DNA from: Panonychus citri
Taxonomy: Eukaryota > Arthropoda > Arachnida > Trombidiformes > Tetranychidae
Length of the DNA: 64,000 bases
Direction of reading: 5' to 3'
NCBI RefSeq assembly: GCF_014898815.1
Contig: NW_026515408.1
Location: 207,715-271,714 of the forward strand
In this document: piece by piece, positions 45,901 to 57,384 of the stretch
Layout: each line of letters opens with the position of its first letter
Numbering within the stretch: position 1 is the first letter of the stretch
Translations under genes and position numbers: made by a program
Notes under the pieces: generated by a model
Told to the model about the DNA's origin: nothing
What the model saw: only the letters and a program-made list of their open reading frames with translations
The model's database searches: none

Positions 45901-46993
45901 ACATTTTCAGAATTAAAGAAACAAAAGCAATTCAATCATTAATAAAAAGCAACCAAAGATTCACAATTAAAAATTGTCTTCTCATGAAAACAACTTTATT
46001 TTGGCAATAAAATCCAACGAATAGAAAACATTTACAGTATCTTTTGATGTGCATAAAAAAGTCGAAGTGAGCAATAATTTGAGCTTAATTAATACGAATT
46101 TCAATAAACGTGGCACTTTTGTAAGAATTCATAATCGATCTTTAAAGGACTCGCAACATCTTCGTTCAATATGTAACGTGTATATGAGCGAGCACCCATT
46201 GTTTCGTGATGTGCAGTGCCACACAAGATAAAATTTATTCTTCGACCGACTGATTTACAAAATTTATCGAGTGTCTCAATGATATTCGCATCTTCCCAAT
46301 TCTCTACATCCAAGACAAATAGAGTTAGATTTGGCAAAATTTTGATTATCTCGATAAGATCTCCATTAGTTATCGTAATAACCCTTCGTAGGAGAAAAAT
46401 GCACAGGTTTGTACAATTAGGTAACTTTGCCATGACAGTTTTAACTAAATTCAATGATTCGACGTGTGAGCTCTGAGGCTGAATGACAAATAGAATTAAA
46501 ATTAGATTTACGAAAATAAATAAAGGTAAAAAGCTTACTTTGTTTATGCTTAGAAAAAAACTTTGGACGTTCGGATGAATATGCGAATCAGGAGGACCTT
46601 TATCCTTAACTTCACGAATATGCAAACGGATAGTTCGTAAATCAGGAAAAAAAGGCAAGAACTGGGAGACTGACGAACTCGTTCTTATGTCTCTGAGTTG
46701 AATCTCTTACAGTTTCATCTTTGGTAAAGGCCAAAGACGAGGTTCAACTTTAGGCGAGAAGAAACGATTAGAATAGATGATCAATAACTTATTTGATATT
46801 AATATATTTACTTAGTGGTTCATCCAAACTCAGACGTTCAAGATTTGGCATTTGCTTCAAGTAGCGACATAGTAAACTTATTTTTTCAAATCTGTAATCA
46901 TAATCTATATCTTCTTCTTCTTCTTCATCTTCCTCAAGATCATAGTATCCTTCGAAATGCCCAACAAAGTATTTTAATTTTTGTCCAAATTTA

Positions 46994-48470
46994 TACAGTG
47001 TTTCCTGATTGAAAAAACCAAACTTCCAAATGAGAGAACCTTTTTTTCATAACAACGAACCAATCACCAAAAGAAGAAACCAAATTTTCAAATGAAGAAA
47101 CCAAATTTATTTCACTTTTCTTCTAATTACAATTAATTATCAATTTCTTCTTTGCGTAGACAACGAGGAAGATAATCTAGCATATGATCATAATAAGCTT
47201 TACAATCATCACTTGTGATGACATCATATGCATCTCTGATTGCCTCGAAAACAGCATCGATAGTTGCTGGTCTTTGTCTTTTAATATAAAATTTCAATTG
47301 ATTCAACATATTTTCAATCGGATTAAGGAATGGGCTGTATGGTGGTAGGTAGAGTAGCGAGTGTCCACTAGACTCAACTAAATTTTTCACGTCTTCAGCT
47401 CTATGGAATCTAACATTATCCATGATGAAAGTACAATTGAATTTCTGTTCAACATCTAAATGATCTATTAATTGTTTGAGATAATCGATGAATTCAGACG
47501 TATTGTAACTAATTGATTGAGCCTGATAAAAGTAGAGACCATCTATTGACATTGCCGCACACAGAATAGTTTCGACCTTTAACTGCATTTACTCTCAAAT
47601 TAGCTCGACTTCCTACCTTCGATCTACCATAAGACGAACGACAATGAACGGCGATACCAGTCTCGTCAATGAATAGTAATTTTTCTCTACTATTTGTATC
47701 CAAGGCGATGAAAGAGATACAATAATCAAATCGTTTATCGATGGTAACTGGACAATTACGAGCAATAGGAACGATCGAGATTTTCTTAACGCTGTAATGT
47801 AACTCGTCAAGGTAGCGACCAATTGAGCTAATCGAGATACTGACATCAAATTTTTCCTTCATTTGTTTCTGTAAATCAATCAGAGTAAGTTGACAATCTT
47901 CATCAACCCATTCACGTAATTTAGCGACACATTCATCGTTTAGTTTCCTTGGTCGATGTCCTCTCGGTCTATTCACAACTTCATTCACGTTTGATTGTAA
48001 TAGTTGTAAAATTTCTCGAGGTGTTTTTAACTGTATTCACGCTGAGTTGAAAAGTCGAAGCAATATTTGAAAACTTTTGATCTGAGGCACGAGCTTGAAT
48101 TATCAATTTTTTGATTGAAAGATCAATTTTCTTTTTGGATGTCATTTCTACTGCAAATTAATTTATAACTAGAAACTTGCTTAGCAAAACCTAATTTAAG
48201 ACTAAATTCAAATTCCAAATTTATCTTTTCATCAAATTAATCAAGATAAGAAGTCTTGACATAATTACTAGACAAATTGTCGCTTTGAAATTAATCAAAT
48301 ACAATTTAAGACTCGAAGTCTAAAAAATTGTTTCAAATTAGCAGAAAAGTGAAATAAATTTGGTTTCTTCATTCGAAAATTTGGTTTCTTCTTTTGATGA
48401 TTGGTTCGTTGTTATGAAAAAAAGGTTCTCTCATTTGGAAGTTTGGTTTCTTCAATCAGGAAACACTGTA
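46994..48470 (-). mobile_element. Tc1-like transposon with TA duplication
   Basis: Element 46996-48468 begins CAGTGTTTCCTGATTG and ends with its inverse, flanked by TA on both sides (46994-46995, 48469-48470). The inverted repeats run about 125 bp, with internal 'gaaaccaaattt' repeats. The uninterrupted site 'atttatatttaaagaaat' is seen in all sister genes. Arms match almost perfectly, so the insertion is young despite the broken transposase. Confidence 0.9.
47133..48145 (-). pseudogene. Tc1-like transposase (DD34E), frameshifted
   Basis: Three frames read in series. 48145 to about 47995 starts MTSKKKIDLSIKKLIIQ with a helix-turn-helix-like region. 47509-47988 has GHRPRKLNDE, a winged-helix part and LLFIDETGI with the first Asp. 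47133-47588 has TFIMDNVRFH with the second Asp and PYSPFLNPIENM with the final Glu, 34 residues later. Frame changes at about 47995 and 47570 inactivate it. Confidence 0.85.
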
Positions 48471-48959
48471 TTTAAAGAAATAACTATCGAGAAAAGGTCG
48501 ATGCAATGAATACAAATATTCGAGGCTTCCACAGTGTTTAACAATCTCATTGACATTAACGTGGCATCCAGAGCTCATATTCTTTGGATCACTAAAATGA
48601 CATGGAGCTTTAGAACCGAGTCCAACCAACGGTTTCGATGTTGTTGACAAAACATTGAGCAACATTTTACAGGTGCATTTTTCAGTCAGCGAGCCTTTGG
48701 AGAAAAACTGGAAAAGTTCGAATTGGAAATAAATTGATGAGTAATTTTGTCTCTTATCCTTAAGTAATGATCTCACCTTGAGGTTCGGTAATAACTGAGA
48801 GACATTCACTCTCTCCATTAGTCCAACATCAGTTGTATAGATGTGACTGTAAGATGAAAAACTGATATCTGGTGAATAGAATTCACTATTGACTTGATAA
48901 GAAAAAATATAAAATTTGTGGATTTTGGATGAATTTCAACCAATTTGCCATTAATACGA

Positions 48960-50310
48960 TTATAGCAACATATAACGAAGTGTCAACAAAAACAATCTGG
49001 CCAATCAAAGTTATAGATAAACAAAATGCAAAACATTGTAACCTTCTTCTACATAATGATCACTACTTTGCCATTTCAAATTTTAATCGTTAAGCTAGTA
49101 GGAAAGGCTGAGCTTGTCATCATTTTTTTCACCGCTGCATAAACTCGTTCAAAGATGAAGAACGATTGAACGCTATTTAGAAGATTGTTTACTTCATAAA
49201 GCTCAACGAATCATTCTTCCTGAACCTGACTTACGGAATTCATACATAACTAGAAATGATTATCGAAAAGAAAGCCGTTTTCCATATGTGATTTACGGTG
49301 ATTTTGAGACTCTATCCACTAAAGTTGAAGGATCAGAATGTGTTCTCACTGACTTGGTACCTGTTAGCTTCGCACCTGTAGCTTTTGATATAACATACTA
49401 TATACATACTGGAATTCAAATATAGTTGAAAACCGACTATCCTTCGGTCGAAATCTTGGATATAATAAAATAAAAGAAAAGTTGAAAGACCATCATGAAT
49501 AGAATTTCAAGCCATTGTCAATGTCTGACTAAATAACTATAAAAATATAAAAAGAAACTATAAATAAACTTGATGAACATGAATTCAAAAATATAGAGAA
49601 CTGTCACATTTGTCGTAAAAAGTTACATAGTAACCGTGTAAGAGACCATGATCATCCCACTGATAGATTTAGAGGTCCCGCTCATCAGGCTTGTAACATC
49701 GCTTACAAGGTTCCATCCAAGATTCCCGTCATTTTTCATAATTTGAAAAACTTCGACAGACATATTATCATTAATGCTCTACGATCTAAAAATGTTTGAC
49801 AAGCCACCACGATTGATTCCACACACCATGGAAAAATACATTGACTTTGTTTTTCTTGATAGTTACAGTTTTCTCTCTTCATCCCTTAACAATCTCGCCA
49901 CATCAGTTCCTGAAGTATTCAAAAGGTTTTTATTGAGTCAAGTGTTTGCAGCTGGAACACCTGTCCCTTTATTAATGAAGAAAAGCTGTTTACCATATGA
50001 GTATTTCAAATCGATTAATGATTTTGATACTGCTCATTTACCAAAAGAAGCTTTCTACTCAACATTGACCGACTCTCATATTTCTGAAGAAATGTATGCT
50101 CATGTCAACAATATTTGGGATCAATTTGGGTGTACAACATTAAGACAATTACATGAAATTTACTTGAAAGTTGATGTTATTTTATTATTTATGGAATTGA
50201 TCCCTGCCACTACTTTTTCGCTCTTGGTCTCGCATGGGCTGCAGCGATGAAGAAAACAGGAGTTAAACTTGGCTTGATCACAGATCCTGATATGGTGATA
50301 TCAGATGATA
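48960..50310 (+). pseudogene. Maverick/adintovirus-type DNA polymerase B, decayed
   Basis: Fragments in several frames follow the order of protein-primed family B polymerases of Mavericks and related viruses: an N-terminal part with Cys/His pairs (49060-49150), the exonuclease motif YGDFETL (about 49300), a Cys-x2-Cys and RVRDHDHPTDRFRGPAH block (about 49600-49700), and an open stretch 49774-50250 with SYSFLSSSLNNLATSV and HLPKEAFYSTLTD. The palm motifs with the catalytic aspartates lie beyond 50310 and are absent. Stops and shifts show a dead relic. No capsid, ATPase or integrase genes of such elements are seen nearby. Confidence 0.75.
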
Positions 50311-50329
50311 TAAGTTAAAAAGAATAACA

Positions 50330-51060
50330 ATTGAATTAAAAGTAAAAGTTTGAATTTCATCAATATAAAAATGCGTTTTTTTGAAATTATTGATCGCAAA
50401 AGAGCCTCAAACATTTTGATTCAACGCATATTGATCACATTAAACCAGTCCAAGAACTGCGAACATCTATGTGCATGATGAAATTCAATTCTATGCCTAC
50501 AGAATTTACCGATAGTGTGAATATCAACTCAATCTTCCTAATTCTCTATCTAATATTATTTGAAATAAATTCTTATGTATGTTGTGAACCTCTGGATGAA
50601 CAATTCAATACAGAGGAAAGAGTAATATATTATCGATTTTCGATGTAAAATCATTACTAAATTGATAAGATATCACTTGTATGCGTATCTCCAATTGAAT
50701 GTGTGGTCGAACTCAACTTTCTAGGCTGTATAACTCCACGAAATAACTGAGGCTTCTCACTTTTTTGGCTCCATAGGTGATAAAAGACCGAACTTTACCT
50801 AATCCGTTAGCCCTTCACTGACCAACAAGTTCTTTCAATGCATTTATATTCACTTGTCGAAAGTTAATATTTTTCGATTAAAATGACCTACTCTTTACTT
50901 CTTCTTTCTCTTTTTTTTCTTTATCTAAATTTACCAATCAATTTCTGAGGAAAAACATCATCTTTATGAACAGAAATGTTTTTCATAAAGATTTCATATT
51001 TTCAAGTTTATTTAGTCAGTTCAAATTAGATTACTTTAGATGGATAAAACAACAAATTGT
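50330..51060. repeat. Duplicated non-coding block, copy 2
   Basis: Second copy of 26060-26820, moderately diverged. It begins directly after the polymerase relic. No gene seen. Confidence 0.6.
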
Positions 51061-51079
51061 TTCGAAAACGTTAGATCAA

Positions 51080-51715
51080 AAGTCCATTGGGATTGAGTTT
51101 CATTAACAAACTACTCAGTCTTTTTGGATACATGGATGATAAAAGTTTCGACTTTATATCTATTCATTTTTATTATCGACGAAAACGCGCCTGAATGAAC
51201 TTGTTATCGGTCGCAAAAGGATCTGTATCACATTTATTCAATGAATATCGAGTCTTTTCATCATCCAATTTTAGTTAATTAGGATTGGTAACACTTTTAT
51301 TCAATGAATATCAAGTCTTTAAACCAACCTTAAAGAGTTTGCTCCATTTTCGATCATCGCGAATCAAGTAAAAGAATATTTTACGACCTGTTGATTGACA
51401 GAATTTATCAATTGTGTCAATAGTATTTGCATCTCCCCAATTGCTTATCTCCAACCCAAATAGATTTAAATGTGGTAATATCTCAATTATCTCGACCAAA
51501 GCCTCATTCGCTATGGAAATTTTGTTAATGAGATGAATGAACAGGTTTTTACAACTAGGGAACTTGACCATAATACTTTTAATCAGCTTTAACGCTCGAA
51601 CAGGTGAGTTTTGATACTGGATAGTAAATAGAATTCACAACTAAGGTTAATTCATAAAATACCACAGAAAACTTACTATTCCTCCAATATGAAGAGCGCA
51701 ATCTTGGATATTCGA
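51080..51715 (-). pseudogene. FBL21: exon 6 with short exon 5 scrap
   Basis: Exon 6 open from about 51615 to a stop at 51311 (FPSCKNLFIHL, LPHLNLFGL, GDANTIDTIDKFCQ), ending early with KLFKVGLKT. Only about 35 bp of exon 5 remain (51680-51715). This is the undisturbed relative of FBL4 and keeps the empty MULE-2 site. Confidence 0.65.
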
Positions 51716-51719
51716 GGAA

Positions 51720-52470
51720 CTTGACTTGACCATAGCACTTTCAATCCGCTTCAATAATCTGATAAGGGGCCATTCGTACTAAATAATAAATAGAATTTAA
51801 AATTAAAGATAAAATAAAGATAATAAATAGAACTTACATTTCCGATAATAAGATGGACGCAATCTTGGATATTCAGGTGAGTGTGGGAAACAGAAAAAAC
51901 CTCATCTTCATTTCTAATGCGACGAATATTCAAAGAGATACTTCGTAGATCAGGAAAAGGGATAAGAACTAGAAAGTTAAAGTTCTTGTCGATACTATAT
52001 GGATTTCGATCTGATTGAGATTCATTTTTTCAGGAAAAGCAGAAAGGCTCAGAAAAGTCATTTCTTTAAAATCAAGAGCGCAATCATCGACTAGATTGAA
52101 ATCATAATCATGCATATAACTTTTAAAATATCTCAAATTTCAGCCGAATCTAAATTTGAAGAAATAACTACGAAGAAAAGTCGATACAATAAATCCAAAT
52201 ACTTGAGGCTACCACAGTGTTGAACTATCTCATCAGCTTCGACATGAAACCAAGCGTCAAATGTATCTGGATTTTTCAAAGAACATGGATCTAAGTCAAT
52301 AATGAGTCCAATTAACCATTTTGAAGTTGACAAAACATTGACCAACACAGGAATATAATCAAATGTACAAGATAAACAATCGTAAGGTAAATCACTCAAT
52401 TCCATTATCACAAATGTAATGGGTTCAAGGAAATAGGAGAAATTCAGAATGGGAATATGCAACAAGTGAA
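51720..52470 (-). pseudogene. FBL22: F-box fused in frame to LRR exon 4
   Basis: A deletion joins the first 19 codons of F-box exon 1 (MELSDLPYDCLSCTFDYIP, start at about 52405) to codons inside exon 4 (VLVNVLSTSKWLIGL), leaving the frame open for about 90 codons before it shifts near 52165. Exon 5 relics lie at 51840-52050 and a scrap of exon 6 at 51720-51780. Exons 2 and 3 are gone. Confidence 0.65.
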
Positions 52471-52554
52471 AATTTCTTTACTTATTAAGTTCAATCGGAG
52501 TTTTCCAGAAGGAAAGCAAAATGATTAAGTCCCAAAGCTGATTTGCTATCAAAT

Positions 52555-53400
52555 GATCCACCAAAGTCAAAGAGTAAAGAAGAAGAGACTTCAGCTCTAC
52601 GAGGAAAAGAGAAGTTGCAAAACATTTGGATCAGATGGCGCTGATTGCACTTTTTCAATGGGAAAAGAGAAGAGAAACTGAGGACGATGTGTGAAAATTG
52701 GACTTTACAATTAAGAATTTAGACTTTGCGTATTTGTACCGCCACTAATGACGAGTCTAAATATATATATTTCTTTCTGATCTGATTAGTAGTTTTCGAG
52801 AAAATCGAGTTCGAAGTTAAAACTTAAGGTCAATTTTTCTCAGCAACAACGCGTTTTCAGGTCATGAAATTTCAAATTTAAGATCAAATTTTGATGTTCT
52901 TTCAGAAAATATTTATTAAAATAACATTAAAGTATTGATACTGGGACTAATCAAGGTTCATTTGTTACAATACAACGGAACTGTGGCCGGAGGCTCTTGA
53001 GATAATTTTCTTATAAGAAAAATATGCTTGATAAAAAGAGCATCAAAAGTTGTCATTCAATTTAAAATTTCATGATCTGAAAACGCGTCGTTGCTGAGAA
53101 AAATTGACCTGAAGTTTTAACTTCGAACTCGATTTTCTCGAAAACTACTAATCAGATCAGAAAGAAATATGTATATTTGGACTCGTCATTAGTGACCCTA
53201 CAAATACACAAAGTCTCAACTCTTAATTAAAAAGTCCACTTTTTACACATCGTCCTCAATTTCTCTTCTCTTTTCCCATTGAAAAAGTGCAATCAGCGCC
53301 ATCTGATCCAAATGTTTTAACTACAACTCCATCATCATTAACTGATCTCTCTTTCTCCTTACTCTTTGACCAAAGTACTTATAGATAATCTTATTCAACT
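52555..53400. mobile_element. Fold-back element FB-2, nested palindrome
   Basis: A palindrome of roughly 800 bp. The inner part (about 52680-53265) starts GAGGACGATGTG and ends with its inverse; it is related to FB-1, sharing GACTTT...TTAAGA.TT.AGACTTTG.GTATTTGTA and the AGTAGTTTTCGAGAAAATC block. The outer arms (52555-52680, 53265-53400) are also inverted copies of each other (GATCAGATGGCGCTGATTGC) and are absent from FB-1. No ORF. Confidence 0.8.
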
Positions 53401-53547
53401 AATTTGCTATCAACAGACTCTCAAAGTAATGCTTGTATTTAATTGTCCATGTTAATCTTATTCAACTGATTCGACTATTCGACTCTTTTTTCTAGAAGCA
53501 AAATTTAATAAAAAGATGAACAACAATGCACAATTATCTTCACGATT

Positions 53548-53740
53548 TATACAGCCACAGAAATTGAGTTTGATTCCAAACTTTGGAGCAAAAATTAAAT
53601 CACTCGCGTATACAATCAATTGAATCATTAATCTTTAGATTGATAGAATTGAAAAACATTAGGTTTTCGATTAGTTAATCAAAATAATCACAGTTTAATC
53701 ACTCAAATCGCAAAGTGAGATAATTTTTGTGGCTGTATGA
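53548..53740. mobile_element. Small inverted-repeat element
   Basis: Ends 'atacagccacagaaatt' and 'aatttttgtggctgtat' are inverted. The middle is AT-rich and also present in part at 27600-27780. MITE-like. Confidence 0.45.
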
Positions 53741-53889
53741 TTACCATCAATCGAAAGGATCTCAGAAAATAAAACGAAACTTCGAAGCTCAGTTTTTCAG
53801 CCAAAATCATTCGTTGATATTTTTTGACTCTTTTGAACTAATAATGAAATAATAATATTTTTATTTATCAAAGATTAAAAAGGTTCATA

Positions 53890-54270
53890 CTATTCAAATA
53901 AATGATTTGAAACATTTATTGATTCGAGTAACAAGTAAACAAACACTTGACAATTAGAAACCGAATCGTATCGTCTTGACGATCTAAAGTTAATAGCAAC
54001 AGCAGCAGAGAGATGAAGAGATGACTGGATCGCGCTTTGAAAAGTATACAAAGCTAATATCAAGATCGAAAACGATACTAGTTTATTATTGAGACTCAAG
54101 ATGATTTTCATTGTTCATTTAATAAGAAAAGCCTAACGTTGAACAATCAATTGGTTGCAGAAAAATTCAATACTTTTTACAACCCAAAAGCTCCGAATAA
54201 ATTTGTTGTCGGTCTCGAAATATTTGACCACATCTTCGTTCAATTCGTGTATATAGATCAGTTGTAAGAG
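53890..54270 (-). repeat. R73 unit copy 6 and exon-6 scrap
   Basis: R73 unit with a 73-codon frame (53890-54111), the best preserved copy, followed by a degenerate piece of exon 6 (54130-54270). Lies 3' of FBL23. Confidence 0.45.
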
Positions 54271-54333
54271 TTGATCAGTATGTTGAGTAAAAAGTTGAAG
54301 TGATTAAAAATTCGAGCTTAACTAATACGAATT

Positions 54334-55790
54334 TCAATAAACGTACTTTTGTAAGAACTCGTTATCGATCTTTAAAGGACTCGCAACATTTTCGTTCAAT
54401 GCAAAGCGAGTATATGAGCGAACCCTGGTTCCATCATTTGCTCGGTCATCGCCACGCAAGATGAAATTTATTCTTCGATCTGTTGATTTGCAGAATTGAT
54501 CGAGTGTCCCAATAGTATTTGCATCACCACAATTCTCCCTATTCAAGACAATAAGAGTTAAATTCGGCAAAATTTTGATTATCTCGATAAGATGTTCTTT
54601 AGTTATCGTCTGTAAGCCTGGTAGGTAATGAATGTATAGGTTTGTACAGTTAGGGAACTTGACCATAACACTTTTAATTGGATTCAATAATCCGACGGAT
54701 GAGCCTTGATCCTGAATAATAAATGTAATTGAAATTAGAATAACGGAAATGAATTAAGATAAAAAACTTACTGCGTCGGTCTTTAGAACTACATCTTGAA
54801 CATTCAGATGAGTATGCGAATCAGGAAATCCTTCATCTTTATCCTTGACTTCACGAATATCCAAATGTATACGTCGTAAATCAGGGAACAAAGGCAAAAA
54901 CTGGAAGACGGACGATCTCAATGACATGTCTTCGAATCGAATCTCTTTCAGTTTCATTTTTGGTAAAGGCCAAAGACGAGGTTCAACTGATGGCGAAAAA
55001 AACGATTAGTATAGATGATCAATAACTTATTTGATATTAATATATTTACTTAGTGGTTTTCCCAGATTCAGAACTTCAAGATTTGGCATTTGCTTCAAGT
55101 AGCGACATAGTAAACTTATTTCTTCCTCCATGGAATCATAATCTTCATCATCATAGTACCGTAAGATATAACCGTCAAAGTGTTTCAAATTTTGTCCAAA
55201 TTTATATTTAAGGAAATAACTTTCAAGAAAAAGTTCATCCAATATATTCATATACTCGAGACTGCCACAGTGTTTAACAATCTCATCGACATCGACATGA
55301 CCAGGTTGTAGGGAATCATCGCTCGAACAAAATTGATTTTCACACATGAGTCCAACCAGCGGTTTCGCTGTTGATGACAAAATATTGACTAACATATTAC
55401 AAGTACATTTGTAACCATGAACAGGACTCAAGGATAAAAACTGGAAAAGTTTAAATTGGAAATAAATCGATGAGTAATTTTGTCTCTTATCCCCAAGTAA
55501 TAATCTCACCTTGAGGTTCGGTAATAACTGAGAGACATTAACTCTCTCCATCAATTCAACATCAGCCGTGTAGATGTGATTGTCAGATGAAAAATGGACA
55601 TGAGATAAATAGGATTCACTACCGACTTGATAAGAAAAATGATGCAAAAGAATAACAGAATTAATTGAACCTTTCCAATGATCGAAATGAACTTGACTTA
55701 CCATGTAAATGTCGAATTTTTTTCAATCTCTGTTTCACCAAAAAGTTCCATTGTTTACAAACTGACCAATCAAGTAAAACGATGAAGATG
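54334..55790 (-). pseudogene. FBL23: F-box/LRR gene missing exon 1
   Basis: Exon 6 (54334-54715, ending NEFLQKYVY), exon 5 (about 54773-54987), exon 4 (about 55048-55440), exon 3 (about 55510-55625) and exon 2 (55702-55761) are all open and have good splice sites. At 55791, inside intron 1, the sequence switches to the 3' end of the large retroelement, so the F-box exon is cut off from it. Exon 1 may lie beyond the element, outside the window. If the element is spliced over, the gene could still work. Confidence 0.7.
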
Positions 55791-57100
55791 ATGTCACGTT
55801 TGTTTTTGTGACGGTTTTAAATATGGCAAATTAAAGTTTAATGGTAATAATTTTATAAAATGTTTAGAAGGGTACACAAGTTAATAATTGATTTATAATT
55901 GAGGGTGAACAATAAAGAGATTAAGATATAATAAAGAAGAAGAAAATATAAGAATACGGATTAATAGAAAGAAATTGATGAAAATCAATTGAACACAAAT
56001 TAAAAGAAAAGAATTGATGAAAATCAATTGAACACAAATTAAAAGAAAAGAAGATTAATTAATTAATAAGGTGAACTTGGTAGTCAAATGAAAATTTAAC
56101 TCTGAGGATTCTAATTGATTTACTTTTGATTTTATACTGATGTCGAATTTTCTTGATCTAATCGATGAAATTGATTCTCATGGGAACTTTATACTAATTG
56201 ATTTATTTAATTACCTGTGAATCTTAACTAACTGATTACTATTAAATTGGTTAATTGATTTGATTTCCTGTAATTTTACTGAGTTAACTATTAACGATTT
56301 CCGATAATTAATGGTCTAACTTTAATTGTTGTTGTTTCTAAATTAATTTTCTGATTAACTATTAAATTAATTACTGTATATTCATAATTGATTTTCTAAC
56401 CTGAGAATTGTAACCTTATTAATTAAGTAACCTTTACAAAAAAAAGAAGTTAAGAAAACAAAAGAAAGGAAAGAGATTAGTCAGCAACCAGCTTATCTAT
56501 TAGAATAATAAGATTATAGTAATGAAATTAAGGTAATAAGATTCTGGTGATGAGATTCTGGTGATGAGATTCTGGTGATGAGATTCTGGTGATGAGATTC
56601 TGGTGATGAGACTCTGGTGATGAGATTCTGGTGATGAGATTCTGGTGATGAGATTCTGGTGATGAGATTCTGGTGTTTAATTTTATTTTTAATGTTGAAC
56701 TTTAGTTTAGTTGAAATTCAGTTTGACGGCAATTCGATTTATCTTAATTTTAGCTTAACTGGGATTCAGCTTAACTGAGATTCGGCTTAACTGAGATTCG
56801 GCTTAGATGGAGATTCGGTTGTTAATTGATCTTTCTGATAATCAATTGATTGATCTAAATTTTATATAACATCTTTCAATGATTCGAGCACCCGAATCAT
56901 TGAAAATTCAATTTATCTAATTTTAAGGAGGAGAGGGATTCCACCACAACGGACACCCGTTGTGGTAAGGAGATGATAGGGAAAGGAAGGGAAAAGAAAC
57001 ATGTAAAGTTTTAATTTTTTACCTTTTTCTTATATATATATTTTGTATATATAAAATTAGCCAATTGTAGTAAAGAAAACTATTGAAAATATCAATAAAC
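55791..57100 (-). repeat. 3' LTR and 3' untranslated region of the retroelement
   Basis: No ORF. Contains a 41-bp tandem duplication (about 55972-56053, 'gaattgatgaaaatcaattgaac'), a 14-bp minisatellite (56541-56675), a repeat of 'cttaactgagattcgg' (56764-56803) and a perfect hairpin CCACAACGG/CCGTTGTGG (56952-56973). The second LTR, needed to set the limits, is outside the window. Confidence 0.5.
56541..56675 (+). repeat. 14-bp minisatellite, 9.6 copies
   Basis: Unit ATTCTGGTGATGAG, identical in all copies except one T-to-C change in the sixth. It lies in the 3' LTR region, where such repeats often act as enhancers in other elements; here that is only a guess. Confidence 0.9.
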
Positions 57101-57138
57101 AATAACAATTTTTGAATATAAAACACTTGTTGTGATAG

Positions 57139-57325
57139 TTGTTGTTGTTGAGGTGAGAATGAGGGAAAAGGAAATAGAGAGAAAATGGAGAAAAAAAATA
57201 GACAGGAAAAGAAGAAAGAGGAAAAGGAATGTGGGCGGAGGGAAGAGAAAGAAGAAAGAGATTGAGGTAGACAGAGAGCGAAAGAGAAGAAGGAATTTGG
57301 GTGAGAGAGAGAAGAAAGGTAAAGA
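57139..57325. repeat. Purine-rich tract of about 190 bp
   Basis: The plus strand is almost only A and G. It sits between the exonuclease ORF and the LTR region, so in the element's transcript it is a pyrimidine tract. It creates open frames on both strands that are not called as genes. Confidence 0.6.
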
Positions 57326-57384
57326 TGATGAAATTTTCATCATCACAATTGCCGGGTCTTCTGAAAAAAGACTGTCCTCAGTCT

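Larger units (their letters stand above)
46101..48890 (-). pseudogene. FBL20: F-box/LRR copy split by a Tc1-like element
   Basis: Exon 6 (46101-46475) is open and ends DYEFLQKCHVY. Exon 5 (about 46535-46755) has an in-frame TAA right after KMKL. Exon 4 is cut in two by the transposon (parts 46815-46995 and 48469-48710) at the codons for KYKFGQ. Exon 3 is at about 48775-48895. No F-box exon: the sequence becomes unrelated at about 48900. Confidence 0.75.

Noticed and set aside
56541..56675. Regular repeats considered as a CRISPR-like array
   Set aside because: Units of 14 bp follow each other without spacers, and the genome is eukaryotic; it is a minisatellite.
55791..57100. Placing the inner LTR border at the AGGAGGAGAGGGA tract (about 56925)
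   Set aside because: That purine run is on the plus strand, but the element is on the minus strand, so it cannot be its polypurine tract; the border stays open.
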